40,834 nucleotides of DNA from Bacteroidales bacterium (GTDB lineage: Bacteria; Bacteroidota; Bacteroidia; Bacteroidales; UBA932). Under the pieces are notes generated by a model. The model had not been told where the DNA came from and made no database searches. It worked only from the letters and a program-made list of their open reading frames with translations. A program made the position numbers and the translations under genes. Shown in pieces: positions 1-6,667 of this stretch. Each line of letters opens with the position of its first letter. Positions within the stretch are counted from its first letter, which is position 1. The stretch spans positions 1 to 40,834 of the forward strand of contig JAFZFH010000003.1 of NCBI GenBank assembly GCA_017555965.1, in the 5' to 3' direction.

Positions 1-113
1 TACACACGTACGCATACGCCTCTTCTCTGAGGACAAGCATCCAACGCGCGAGATTTGCTCTTCTCGACGATAACCTCGCGTCCTTTGCGAACTAATTGTT
101 GAATTGTAGGCAT
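1..113 (-). CDS. rpsL: 30S ribosomal protein S12, N-terminal part (runs off the left edge)
   Basis: Reading the minus strand from the ATG at 113-111 gives 37 codons that begin [12 protein letters not shown] and continue through [15 protein letters not shown], the highly conserved S12 N-terminus. S12 is a 30S decoding-centre protein and in bacteria usually heads the str operon (rpsL, rpsG, fusA). Only the first ~30% is in the window; the segment where streptomycin-resistance substitutions fall lies outside. The gene is divergent from the metallophosphoesterase, with about 170 bp between the start codons. The identification rests on a near-exact family match over the visible residues. Confidence 0.95.
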   Translation of the reverse strand, partial: MPTIQQLVRKGREVIVEKSKSRALDACPQRRGVCVRV

Positions 114-165
114 AAATGTTTGTAAATAAATAATTTATGTTCATTTCCCCATATTTTGGGGGCTG

Positions 166-195
166 CAAATATACGAATAATTTTTTATTTATCAA
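166..195 (-). promoter_or_regulatory. Promoter of rpsL
   Basis: On the minus strand a TATATTTG box (173-166) fits the Bacteroidota -7 consensus TAnnTTTG, with a TTG at 195-193, 19 nt upstream. This would give a leader of about 45 nt before the rpsL ATG. Consensus match only. Confidence 0.6.
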
Positions 196-259
196 CAAAA
201 ATATTGAATTTCAGTATTTTGTGCTGTTGATAACTTTCAGGCACACCGGAAAAATGCAT

Positions 260-267
260 TATATTTG
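260..267 (+). promoter_or_regulatory. -7 box of the metallophosphoesterase gene
   Basis: TATATTTG matches TAnnTTTG exactly and lies 17 nt before the ATG at 285, implying a very short leader. The -33 region is weak (ACTTTC near 233-238). Confidence 0.5.
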
Positions 268-284
268 CGTCAGACACGTATATA

Positions 285-1334
285 ATGAAGAAGATGAGCG
301 CAGAAATTTTCTCCACACTATCCATCATACTCCTATGTTGGACCGCACTGATTGCCGCAGATGCAATCGTCAGCACGATACTTAAACTGACTGCAGGCAT
401 TGCATTTAAAAAGGCTTTCCTATGGGGACTCATCAGTCTTCTTGTCCCTCCTGTATTCATATTATATGGAACATTGGTAGAGAGAAACATCTTCAAGGTC
501 AAGACTGTCGAAATCGGATTCACGGACCTTCCATCCGGTTTTGACGGATACAGGATAGTACATATTTCCGACATACACGCCCGTTCCTTCATAGGAAGAG
601 AAAAGCATCTGAAGAGAGCTGTCGGGAAGATCAATGCACTTGAGGCTGACATGATTGCTTTTTCCGGCGACCTCATCACCATGACACCTGATGAGCTTAA
701 CGGACTTTCAGAAATCCTGAGCGGACTGAAAGCCGCAGACGGCGTATTCTCGGTTCTAGGCAACCATGACTACAGCATGTACTCGAATATGGGCGAGGAA
801 GAAAAGGGCATGGCCATAGAAAGGCTCATCGGAGAGGAAAGGGCAATGGGATGGAATCTTCTGATGAACGGGAACTCGATCATCAGGTACGGCATTGATT
901 CCATTGCTGTCGTTGGAGTGGAGAACACTTCCCCGTCGAGACACTTCCCTTCGAAGGGCGACCTGACCCGAGCTGCCGCGGGCACAGACGGAATGTTCCG
1001 CATCCTCCTTTCGCACGACCCGCTGCACTGGGAATCCGAAATCATCGGGCAGGACTTCCCTCTCACACTTTCCGGCCACACCCACTCCATGCAGTTCTCC
1101 CTCCTGGGATGGAGCCCGAGCAGGTACATGTTCCCGCAGTACCGAGGGCTGTACTCCACCGGCAAATCCGGCAGCAGCCGTAGCAGATATTCCGGAACTG
1201 AACAACAGAAAAATGGAAATCCGGAAACAGACCTTCAGCACCTGTATGTAAACCCGGGCTTGGGTGAAACAATCTTCCCTGCCCGCATCGGCGTCCGCCC
1301 CGAAATCACCCTGATCACCCTACGAAAAAACTAG
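285..1334 (+). CDS. Membrane-anchored metallophosphoesterase (calcineurin-like)
   Basis: The 349-residue protein has two hydrophobic N-terminal segments (about 8-27 and 44-63) and then a calcineurin-like phosphoesterase domain. Metal-ligand motifs occur in order: SDIHA (D96, H98), SGDLI (D129), GNHDY, LSHDP and SGHTHS near residue 265. This is the full two-metal set, so an active hydrolase is expected. The closest general type is the YaeI-like membrane phosphoesterase family; the substrate (lipid pyrophosphate, nucleotide or phosphodiester) cannot be told from sequence. The start at 285 fits the -7 box at 260-267; a second ATG at 294 is possible. It is monocistronic and divergent from rpsL. 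Confidence 0.85.
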   Translation: MKKMSAEIFSTLSIILLCWTALIAADAIVSTILKLTAGIAFKKAFLWGLISLLVPPVFILYGTLVERNIFKVKTVEIGFTDLPSGFDGYRIVHISDIHARSFIGREKHLKRAVGKINALEADMIAFSGDLITMTPDELNGLSEILSGLKAADGVFSVLGNHDYSMYSNMGEEEKGMAIERLIGEERAMGWNLLMNGNSIIRYGIDSIAVVGVENTSPSRHFPSKGDLTRAAAGTDGMFRILLSHDPLHWESEIIGQDFPLTLSGHTHSMQFSLLGWSPSRYMFPQYRGLYSTGKSGSSRSRYSGTEQQKNGNPETDLQHLYVNPGLGETIFPARIGVRPEITLITLRKN

Positions 1335-1427
1335 AGTCCCGCACCACTGTGACACTTTTCCGGCTTTTTCTGTAACAGATGGCACCCTAGCAAAGGGTGA
1401 GATGTGGGAAATTTCGGTAAGTTTTTG

Positions 1428-1435
1428 TATATTTG
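1428..1435 (+). promoter_or_regulatory. -7 box upstream of the Ogt-like gene; decides its start
   Basis: TATATTTG fits TAnnTTTG. It lies inside the longest open frame, which begins at 1404, so a transcript starting near 1442 could not use the 1404 ATG. The first usable ATGs are at 1452 and 1482. No clear -33 TTG is seen. Confidence 0.5.
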
Positions 1436-1451
1436 GAAGTTGCATGCGGGG

Positions 1452-2192
1452 ATGGGGAACTTTTCAAATGTATCTTCTACTATGGGAACTGACAGGACAG
1501 ACAGAAAAACTGACAAGACGGGCGGAAAATGGATAATAGTCCGTATTGACGGTAAGATTGCGGCCGTATCCACAGACTACAGACTGCTGGCACAGATATC
1601 GGGACATCTTGCGGCACAGGCTGCAAGAAAACCAGGACAGAAAGTCCTGTACGGAGAGATTTCCGCGACTGCAGCAGACTTCGAGGAGGTTTGGCGGCTC
1701 CGTCAGGAAGTGCAGTGGGATGACCTGATGCTTTTCGGAACGGATTTCCAGAAAAAGGTCTGGAAGAAGCTTTGGGAGCTGACGCATGACGGGGGGATCC
1801 CCGGTCAAGCCGGGGATGACGAGAGGACCGGAGGGGATGACGAGAGGGTCGGAGGTATCGGCATGCAGGGACGGAAGGATGGTACAAGACTGGTGAGCTA
1901 CAGTGATTTTGCGGAGCTTTGCCAGAACCGCGCAGGAGTGCGCGCAGTAGCACATGCCATCGGCCTCAACCCGGTTTCGGTCATCATCCCATGTCACCTT
2001 ATAATCCCGAAGGAGGCGATCGACAAAATCCGGGAAATCCACAACAAGGCGCAGGCAACGATATTCAAGGGAGATGACCTCTGTATCGGAAGCATATTAA
2101 GCGGCACATCTATAGATTTCGGCGAATATGCCCTCGGAAAAGAGATGAAAAGGGAACTTATTATCCGCGAACTGACAGAAAAAAGCATATAG
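1452..2192 (+). CDS. Methylated-DNA-[protein]-cysteine methyltransferase (Ogt/MGMT-like), divergent
   Basis: The protein would transfer O6-alkyl groups from guanine to its own cysteine. Visible family signatures are FQKKVWKKLWEL (start of the DNA-binding domain), SYSDFAEL, AVAHAIGLNPVSVIIPCH and a C-terminal KEMKRELIIREL. The acceptor cysteine in PCH is kept, but the usual following Arg (PCHR) is Leu, and the PCH-to-end segment is longer than in E. coli Ogt. Between the VWKKL helix and SYSDF lie about 30 extra residues (GGIPGQAGDDERTGGDDERVGG and onward), encoded by an inserted palindromic repeat. ATG 1452 was chosen because the -7 box excludes 1404; ATG 1482 is an alternative. Catalytic competence is uncertain because of the insertion. 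Confidence 0.75.
   Translation: MGNFSNVSSTMGTDRTDRKTDKTGGKWIIVRIDGKIAAVSTDYRLLAQISGHLAAQAARKPGQKVLYGEISATAADFEEVWRLRQEVQWDDLMLFGTDFQKKVWKKLWELTHDGGIPGQAGDDERTGGDDERVGGIGMQGRKDGTRLVSYSDFAELCQNRAGVRAVAHAIGLNPVSVIIPCHLIIPKEAIDKIREIHNKAQATIFKGDDLCIGSILSGTSIDFGEYALGKEMKRELIIRELTEKSI
1796..1841 (+). repeat. Palindromic repeat (family R1) inside a coding sequence
   Basis: A 25-bp unit at 1796-1820 has perfect 8-bp arms ATCCCCGG / CCGGGGAT around TCAAG and ends in GAC. It is followed by a degenerate 21-bp unit (1821-1841) ending in GGGGATGAC. The same 25-bp unit recurs at 14076 and 25861. Here it is read in frame; the 21-bp period gives a 7-residue echo (GQAGDDE, RTGGDDE). Confidence 0.85.
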
Positions 2193-2207
2193 CTTCCAAA
2201 AATTAGA

Positions 2208-2215
2208 TATCTTTG
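2208..2215 (+). promoter_or_regulatory. -7 box of the GH43 gene
   Basis: TATCTTTG fits TAnnTTTG and lies 28 nt before the ATG at 2244, just after the Ogt-like stop codon. No good -33 TTG is seen. Confidence 0.45.
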
Positions 2216-2243
2216 GCGAAACAAACATAACTGATAACACAAA

Positions 2244-3827
2244 ATGAAAAAATTACTTACCCTTCTTATTCTGGCGATAACTTCAACCGCCGCATTCGCT
2301 CAGGGCTATTCAAACCCTGTGGTAAAGGGCTTCTCACCAGACCCGAGCATCTGCCGAGTAGGTGAAGACTACTATCTCGTAACCAGCAGCTTCCAGTATT
2401 TCCCGGGAGTTCCTATCTACCACAGTAAGGACCTCGTCAACTGGAAACAGATCGGACATGTACTCACACGTGAGTCACAGCTCCAGCTCGAAGGCGCAAA
2501 CTCAAGCCAGGGAATCTATGCTCCTACCCTCCGTTACCACAACGGCAAGTTCTATATGATCACAACCAACACATCCAGCTTGGGTAACTTCATCGTAACG
2601 ACTAAAGACCCTGCAGGTGAGTGGTCAGACCCTATTCCTGTAAACATGGGCGGTATCGACCCTTCTCTTTTCTGGGATGAGGACGGAAAATGCTGGTATA
2701 CAGGATCGACAGGTACAAGCGTAATGCTCAGCCAGATCAATCCTGACACTGGTGAGATCCTCTCAGACACAAAGATCATCTGGAACGGAATGGGCGGCCG
2801 CTATCCTGAAGCACCGCACATCTACAAGAAGGACGGCTGGTACTACCTCATGATCGCTGAAGGCGGTACAGAGTTCGCACATAGCGAGACTATCGCGCGC
2901 AGCCGCAACATCGAAGGACCATACGATCCGGCACCGCACAACCCAATCATGACACACTTCACAGCAGCCGCACAGAACAGCCCTATCCAGGGTGTGGGAC
3001 ATGCTGACCTCGTTGAAGCACATGACGGTTCATGGTGGCTCGTATGTCTTGCTTTCCGCGTAAACTCAGGTCTTATCCACCTTCTCGGACGCGAGACATT
3101 CCTTGCACCTGTACGTTGGGACAAGAATGCATGGCCGGTAGTGAACGGCAACGGAGAAATCGCCCTCAAGATGGACGTGCCTACTCTTCCGCTCAAGCCA
3201 TTCGAAGCAGAACCAGCACGCAACGAGTTCGACAAACCGCTCGGACCTAAGTGGTCATGGCTCCGCAAACCTGTTGAGGAAAGATATGAAATCAAGAAAG
3301 GCAAGCTCCGCATGCACGGATCGAAAGAGGGTCTCAACGAGCTTAAGAACTCACCTTCATTCGTAGGTTTCCGTCAGGAGGACTTCAACTTCCAGGCAGA
3401 GACATGCGTGGAGCTCGGCAAGGCAAGCAACGGCGACAAGGCAGGTATGACTGTCTACATGGACTACAACGGACACTATGACGTATATGTAGGGAAGAAG
3501 GGCGGAAAATGGGTTGTGGGAACAAACTACACATTCGGTCCTGTCAACCACAGCGAGGAAGTTTCTGTCAAGGACGGAAAGGTATGGCTCCGCGTCACTG
3601 GAGACCGCAACCAGTACCACCTCTGGTATTCTACAGACGGCAAGAAGTTCAAGGAAGCAGGTGTAGCTGATGCACGCTTCATCAGTACAGAGACTCTCGG
3701 TAACTTCACAGGTATCATGCTCGGACTCTGGGCACAGTCCCCTACCGAGAAGGGTTACGCCGACTTCGAGTACTTCGAGTACAAGGAAGTCGCACCTCAG
3801 TGGCCTATGCGCAGAAGACCGCAGTAA
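2244..3827 (+). CDS. Secreted GH43 beta-xylosidase / alpha-L-arabinofuranosidase with C-terminal beta-sandwich
   Basis: A signal peptide (1-20, ending AFAQ) is followed by a five-bladed GH43 propeller. The three expected acidic residues are visible: D33 in GFSPDPSI (base), D139 in GGIDPSLFW (pKa modulator) and E189 in RYPEAPHIY (acid). From about residue 325 to 520 there is a GH43_C2-like beta-sandwich (FVGFRQEDFNFQAET, GLWAQSPTEKGYADFEYFEY). This domain is typical of exo-acting xylosidases, where it helps form the -1/+1 site, so release of xylose (or arabinose) from xylo-oligosaccharides is the likely role. It has its own promoter and a strong terminator. Its 3' end and terminator are duplicated at 6480-6576. 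Confidence 0.9.
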   Translation: MKKLLTLLILAITSTAAFAQGYSNPVVKGFSPDPSICRVGEDYYLVTSSFQYFPGVPIYHSKDLVNWKQIGHVLTRESQLQLEGANSSQGIYAPTLRYHNGKFYMITTNTSSLGNFIVTTKDPAGEWSDPIPVNMGGIDPSLFWDEDGKCWYTGSTGTSVMLSQINPDTGEILSDTKIIWNGMGGRYPEAPHIYKKDGWYYLMIAEGGTEFAHSETIARSRNIEGPYDPAPHNPIMTHFTAAAQNSPIQGVGHADLVEAHDGSWWLVCLAFRVNSGLIHLLGRETFLAPVRWDKNAWPVVNGNGEIALKMDVPTLPLKPFEAEPARNEFDKPLGPKWSWLRKPVEERYEIKKGKLRMHGSKEGLNELKNSPSFVGFRQEDFNFQAETCVELGKASNGDKAGMTVYMDYNGHYDVYVGKKGGKWVVGTNYTFGPVNHSEEVSVKDGKVWLRVTGDRNQYHLWYSTDGKKFKEAGVADARFISTETLGNFTGIMLGLWAQSPTEKGYADFEYFEYKEVAPQWPMRRRPQ

Positions 3828-3846
3828 ACCGCTGACATAAAAAAGC

Positions 3847-3901
3847 AACTCCCTCCCATATAGAGAACATGCTCATCTCGACTATGGGAGGGAGTTTTTT
3901 T
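3847..3901 (+). terminator. Rho-independent terminator after GH43
   Basis: 14-bp arms AACTCCCTCCCATA (3847-3860) and TATGGGAGGGAGTT (3883-3896) are followed by a T run. The loop is 22 nt. A near-identical copy lies at 6523-6576. Confidence 0.85.
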
Positions 3902-3946
3902 GCAACAAATAATGAAACTGTTCGTCATAATTGTAAAATTAAGATT

Positions 3947-6253
3947 ATGAAAAGACTATTCGTGTTGTATTTCTTATTGACGGCAGTATCATCGATATCC
4001 TTATCTGCACAAAATATCACAGGTAAAGTCGTAGATGAATATGATTCACCTTTGGCATATGCCAATGTCATTCTTCAAAGATCGGACTCAACCTATATCG
4101 AGGGTGCGGTAGCTGATACTTCCGGAAGATTCACAATATCATCCCATCCGGAAGCAGCCAGGCTTCAGATTTCGTTCATCGGATATGAAACCCAGTACAG
4201 GGCTTTGAACGACCTCGAGCTGATCAGACTTGAGCCCGACACTGAGGTTCTGGGAAAAGCTGTAGTCAAGGCAACTCTTCCAAAGACAGAGATTCATGGA
4301 GATGCTCTTGTAACAAAGATCGAGAACAGCGTGCTTGCTGAGTCCGGATCAGCAACTGACGTACTGGAAAGGCTTCCTGGTGTGACTTTAAAAGATGAAA
4401 GTTTCGAAGTGTTCGGCAAAGGAACACCTCTTATCTTTGTCAATGGAAGACAGGTAAGAGACAACGCGGAACTTGAACAGCTCAATTCCAACGAAGTCAA
4501 GGCAGTGGAGGTCGTCATGAATCCGGGATCCAGATATGATGCATCTGTCAGATCTGTAATCAGGATTCAGACTGTCAGAAAACAGGGTGAAGGATTCGGA
4601 TTCGACCTGCGTTCTACAACCTATCAGGGAGAGAATACTGACCTGATCGAAACAGTCAACATGAACTACCGATACAAGGGCTTCGACGTTTTCGGCTCGC
4701 TGAACTATACCAGGAATGATTGGTTCCAGAAGGCAGTCATCAAAGAGACTCTGCAAGGTCGCCAGTTGCTGAAAGTAGACCAGAATGCTGTCTTTTCAGG
4801 ACTTTCGAACAATCTTGCAGCCACCATCGGCCTTAACTATCAGTTCAATGAGAACCATTCCATCGGCTTGCGTTACCGCCCCGACTATCTTATATCAAGC
4901 AAAAACGGAAATCATGTACTTGCCGATGTGACGCTTGACGGGATCATTGAGGATGTGAACGAAACAAAGGCAATCGGATATGCAGACCCGAAAGTCGATC
5001 ATCAGATGAACTTCTATTATAACGGTACAGTGGGCAAGCTGAATATCGACTTCAACACAGATATCCTGGGAGGTAAATATACTGAAATCAAAAGATTTGA
5101 CGAACTGAGCGAAATGCAGGATGACCGCACGTTGAATACGAGCAACCATATCATAAACAGACTGTATGCGTCCAAACTGATTTTCTCTTATCCTATCGGC
5201 AAGGGAAGTCTGTCAGCAGGTACGGAGTACACATATACATACAGGACAGATGATTATCTCAATCCGGAAGGATATGTTGAATCTTCCAACACGACAATTC
5301 AGGAAGACAACGTGAATGTATTCTTGGATTTTGTTTATCCGTTCAGCTTCGGATCAGTCTCTGCGGGGTTACGATACGAGCATATGGCATTCAACTATTA
5401 CCAGGACAAGGCATATCAGACAGACCGTAGCCGTAAATATGACAATGTGTATCCGAACATATCGTTCGACGCACATGCCGGTGATTTCCAGTTCATGCTG
5501 AGTTATGCTGTCAAGACTCAGAGACCGACCTACCATCAGCTAAGGAACTCTGTCGTCTATATGAACAAATACAGCGTGGATGTCGGCAATCCTTTCCTCC
5601 TTCCGGAGGTTACCCATGACCTGTCATTCATGAGTGCATGGAAATACATCCAGCTTGGCGGAAGTTTCCAGCACACCCGAAACGCTATTCTTCAACAAGG
5701 ATTTGCAGCAGAAGGAAACGACAAGCTGATCATGTCCAAAACGTTCAATCTGGAGCAAGGTATCCCGACTCTGGTCGCATTCGTATCAGTAAATCCGACA
5801 ATTTCGTTCTGGTCTCCGAGATTAGGAGCAAGCATCGAGAAACAATGGCTGACAATACGTTATGACTCGTTTGAATTCAATTGTAACAAACCTATGGTCC
5901 AGCTCGAATTCGGCAACACCTTCAACCTCGGCAAAGGATTTACGTTCAATGCGGATTACACATATATCAACTGCGGATTCTGGAGGGATTTCATGGGTGT
6001 CTCACCTTCACACAAAGTCGATGTTTCAGTAAGAAAGTCATTCCTCAACGATGCCTTGACTGTAGAATTAAGAGGTCATGACCTGCTTCAGGCAAAAGAC
6101 GACATCTTCACGCAAACGAATGTGTTTTCAATATTACAGTATAATATAAGAGATACTCGAAAAGCCTCATTGACAATAAGATACAGATTCAACAGCACAA
6201 GAAGCAAATACAAGGGCACCGGTGCCGGAGACCAACAGAAGAGCAGGATGTAA
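3947..6253 (+). CDS. TonB-dependent-receptor-like outer membrane protein, OMP_b-brl_3 family (paralogue A)
   Basis: The 768-residue protein has a signal peptide (1-22, SLSAQ), then a CarboxypepD_reg-like beta-sandwich (about 23-105: GKVVDEYDSPLAYANV, FIGYE) and a plug domain (about 115-230: LERLPGVTL, GTPLIFVNGRQV, EVVMNPGSRYDASV). The remainder is a beta-barrel ending TIRYRF. After the last strand comes the conserved tail YKGTGAGDQQKSRM. The family imports or senses ligands at the outer membrane; no SusD partner is adjacent, so the ligand is unknown. The start was set at ATG 3947 (MKRLFVL) because it opens a normal signal peptide; the in-frame extension to 3869 runs into the GH43 terminator. 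Paralogues B, C and D are in this window. Confidence 0.88.
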   Translation: MKRLFVLYFLLTAVSSISLSAQNITGKVVDEYDSPLAYANVILQRSDSTYIEGAVADTSGRFTISSHPEAARLQISFIGYETQYRALNDLELIRLEPDTEVLGKAVVKATLPKTEIHGDALVTKIENSVLAESGSATDVLERLPGVTLKDESFEVFGKGTPLIFVNGRQVRDNAELEQLNSNEVKAVEVVMNPGSRYDASVRSVIRIQTVRKQGEGFGFDLRSTTYQGENTDLIETVNMNYRYKGFDVFGSLNYTRNDWFQKAVIKETLQGRQLLKVDQNAVFSGLSNNLAATIGLNYQFNENHSIGLRYRPDYLISSKNGNHVLADVTLDGIIEDVNETKAIGYADPKVDHQMNFYYNGTVGKLNIDFNTDILGGKYTEIKRFDELSEMQDDRTLNTSNHIINRLYASKLIFSYPIGKGSLSAGTEYTYTYRTDDYLNPEGYVESSNTTIQEDNVNVFLDFVYPFSFGSVSAGLRYEHMAFNYYQDKAYQTDRSRKYDNVYPNISFDAHAGDFQFMLSYAVKTQRPTYHQLRNSVVYMNKYSVDVGNPFLLPEVTHDLSFMSAWKYIQLGGSFQHTRNAILQQGFAAEGNDKLIMSKTFNLEQGIPTLVAFVSVNPTISFWSPRLGASIEKQWLTIRYDSFEFNCNKPMVQLEFGNTFNLGKGFTFNADYTYINCGFWRDFMGVSPSHKVDVSVRKSFLNDALTVELRGHDLLQAKDDIFTQTNVFSILQYNIRDTRKASLTIRYRFNSTRSKYKGTGAGDQQKSRM

Positions 6254-6275
6254 AAGGATACCTGACGAACAGGTT

Positions 6276-6444
6276 CTATAGTCTGCTTTGAGCTTCGGCA
6301 CCTGCTCCTGAACCTTTATATTTGTTGCTTGATGAGTTGAAGGTGTAACGGAGAGTGATGTTCAGACGGGAAGAAATCGCTTGTGTATCTTGACAGGTTC
6401 TGATCGGGATTCAGCCTGTCGGAATAATCGAAGCCTACATACTC
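6276..6444 (-). pseudogene. Internally deleted relic of a receptor paralogue (OMP_b-brl_3)
   Basis: Read on the minus strand, 6444-6364 encodes EYVGFDYSDRLNPDQN...SRYTSDFFPS, matching the barrel segment EHVGFDYQDILNPEQS...DDLFPS of paralogue C. It then joins out of frame, near 6363-6368, to RLNITLRYTFNSSSNKYKG and SGAGAEAQSRL-stop (6368-6276), the C-terminal end of the same family. Relative to paralogue C about 240 residues are missing between the pieces, and everything upstream is gone. It lies opposite in orientation to the intact copies A and B on either side. It is closest to paralogue C in these motifs, suggesting a lost fifth receptor. Confidence 0.85.
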
Positions 6445-6446
6445 AC

Positions 6447-6503
6447 GGCAAGGACTTCAAGCAGGTCGAGCCTCAGAGACCTATGCGCAGAAGACCGCAG
6501 TAA
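6447..6503 (+). pseudogene. Relic of a GH43 gene 3' end
   Basis: The frame reads GKDFKQVEPQRPMRRRPQ-stop. The last eight codons and stop equal the end of the intact GH43 at 2244-3827 (PMRRRPQ). The first part resembles DGKKFKE of that protein (nucleotides 3637-3653), which suggests a second internal deletion of about 45 residues. No start or upstream domain is present, so it is a remnant. It abuts the receptor relic at 6444. Confidence 0.75.
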
Positions 6504-6576
6504 ACCGCTGACATAAAAAAGCAACTCCCTCCCATATAGAGAACATGCACATCTCGACTATGGGAGGGAGTTTTTT
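6480..6576 (+). repeat. Copy of the 3804-3901 block (GH43 stop plus terminator)
   Basis: 6480-6572 aligns with 3804-3896 at a constant offset of 2676, with a single base difference (3873 T versus 6549 A) and one fewer T in the run after it. Similarity continues weakly (GTTCGTCATA) toward the start of the next receptor gene. This marks an ancestral duplication of a [GH43 end, terminator, receptor] unit. The rest of the gap, 6577-6667, holds only a short 6-bp hairpin CGTCCG/CGGACG (6627-6648) ahead of paralogue B. Confidence 0.9.
6523..6576 (+). terminator. Duplicated terminator (orphan)
   Basis: Same 14-bp stem as at 3847-3901 with a run of T. No intact gene now precedes it, so it probably insulates paralogue B from transcription coming from upstream. 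Confidence 0.8.
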
Positions 6577-6667
6577 GCAACATATCATGAACCAGTTCGT
6601 CATATTTACAAAATCAACATCAGGGCCGTCCGATAAAAGTTCCGGACGATCAGTATAATCATTATAG

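Noticed and set aside
1900-2000. Atl-type (alkyltransferase-like) non-catalytic protein
   Set aside because: Atl proteins replace the acceptor cysteine; here PCH keeps it, only the following Arg is changed.
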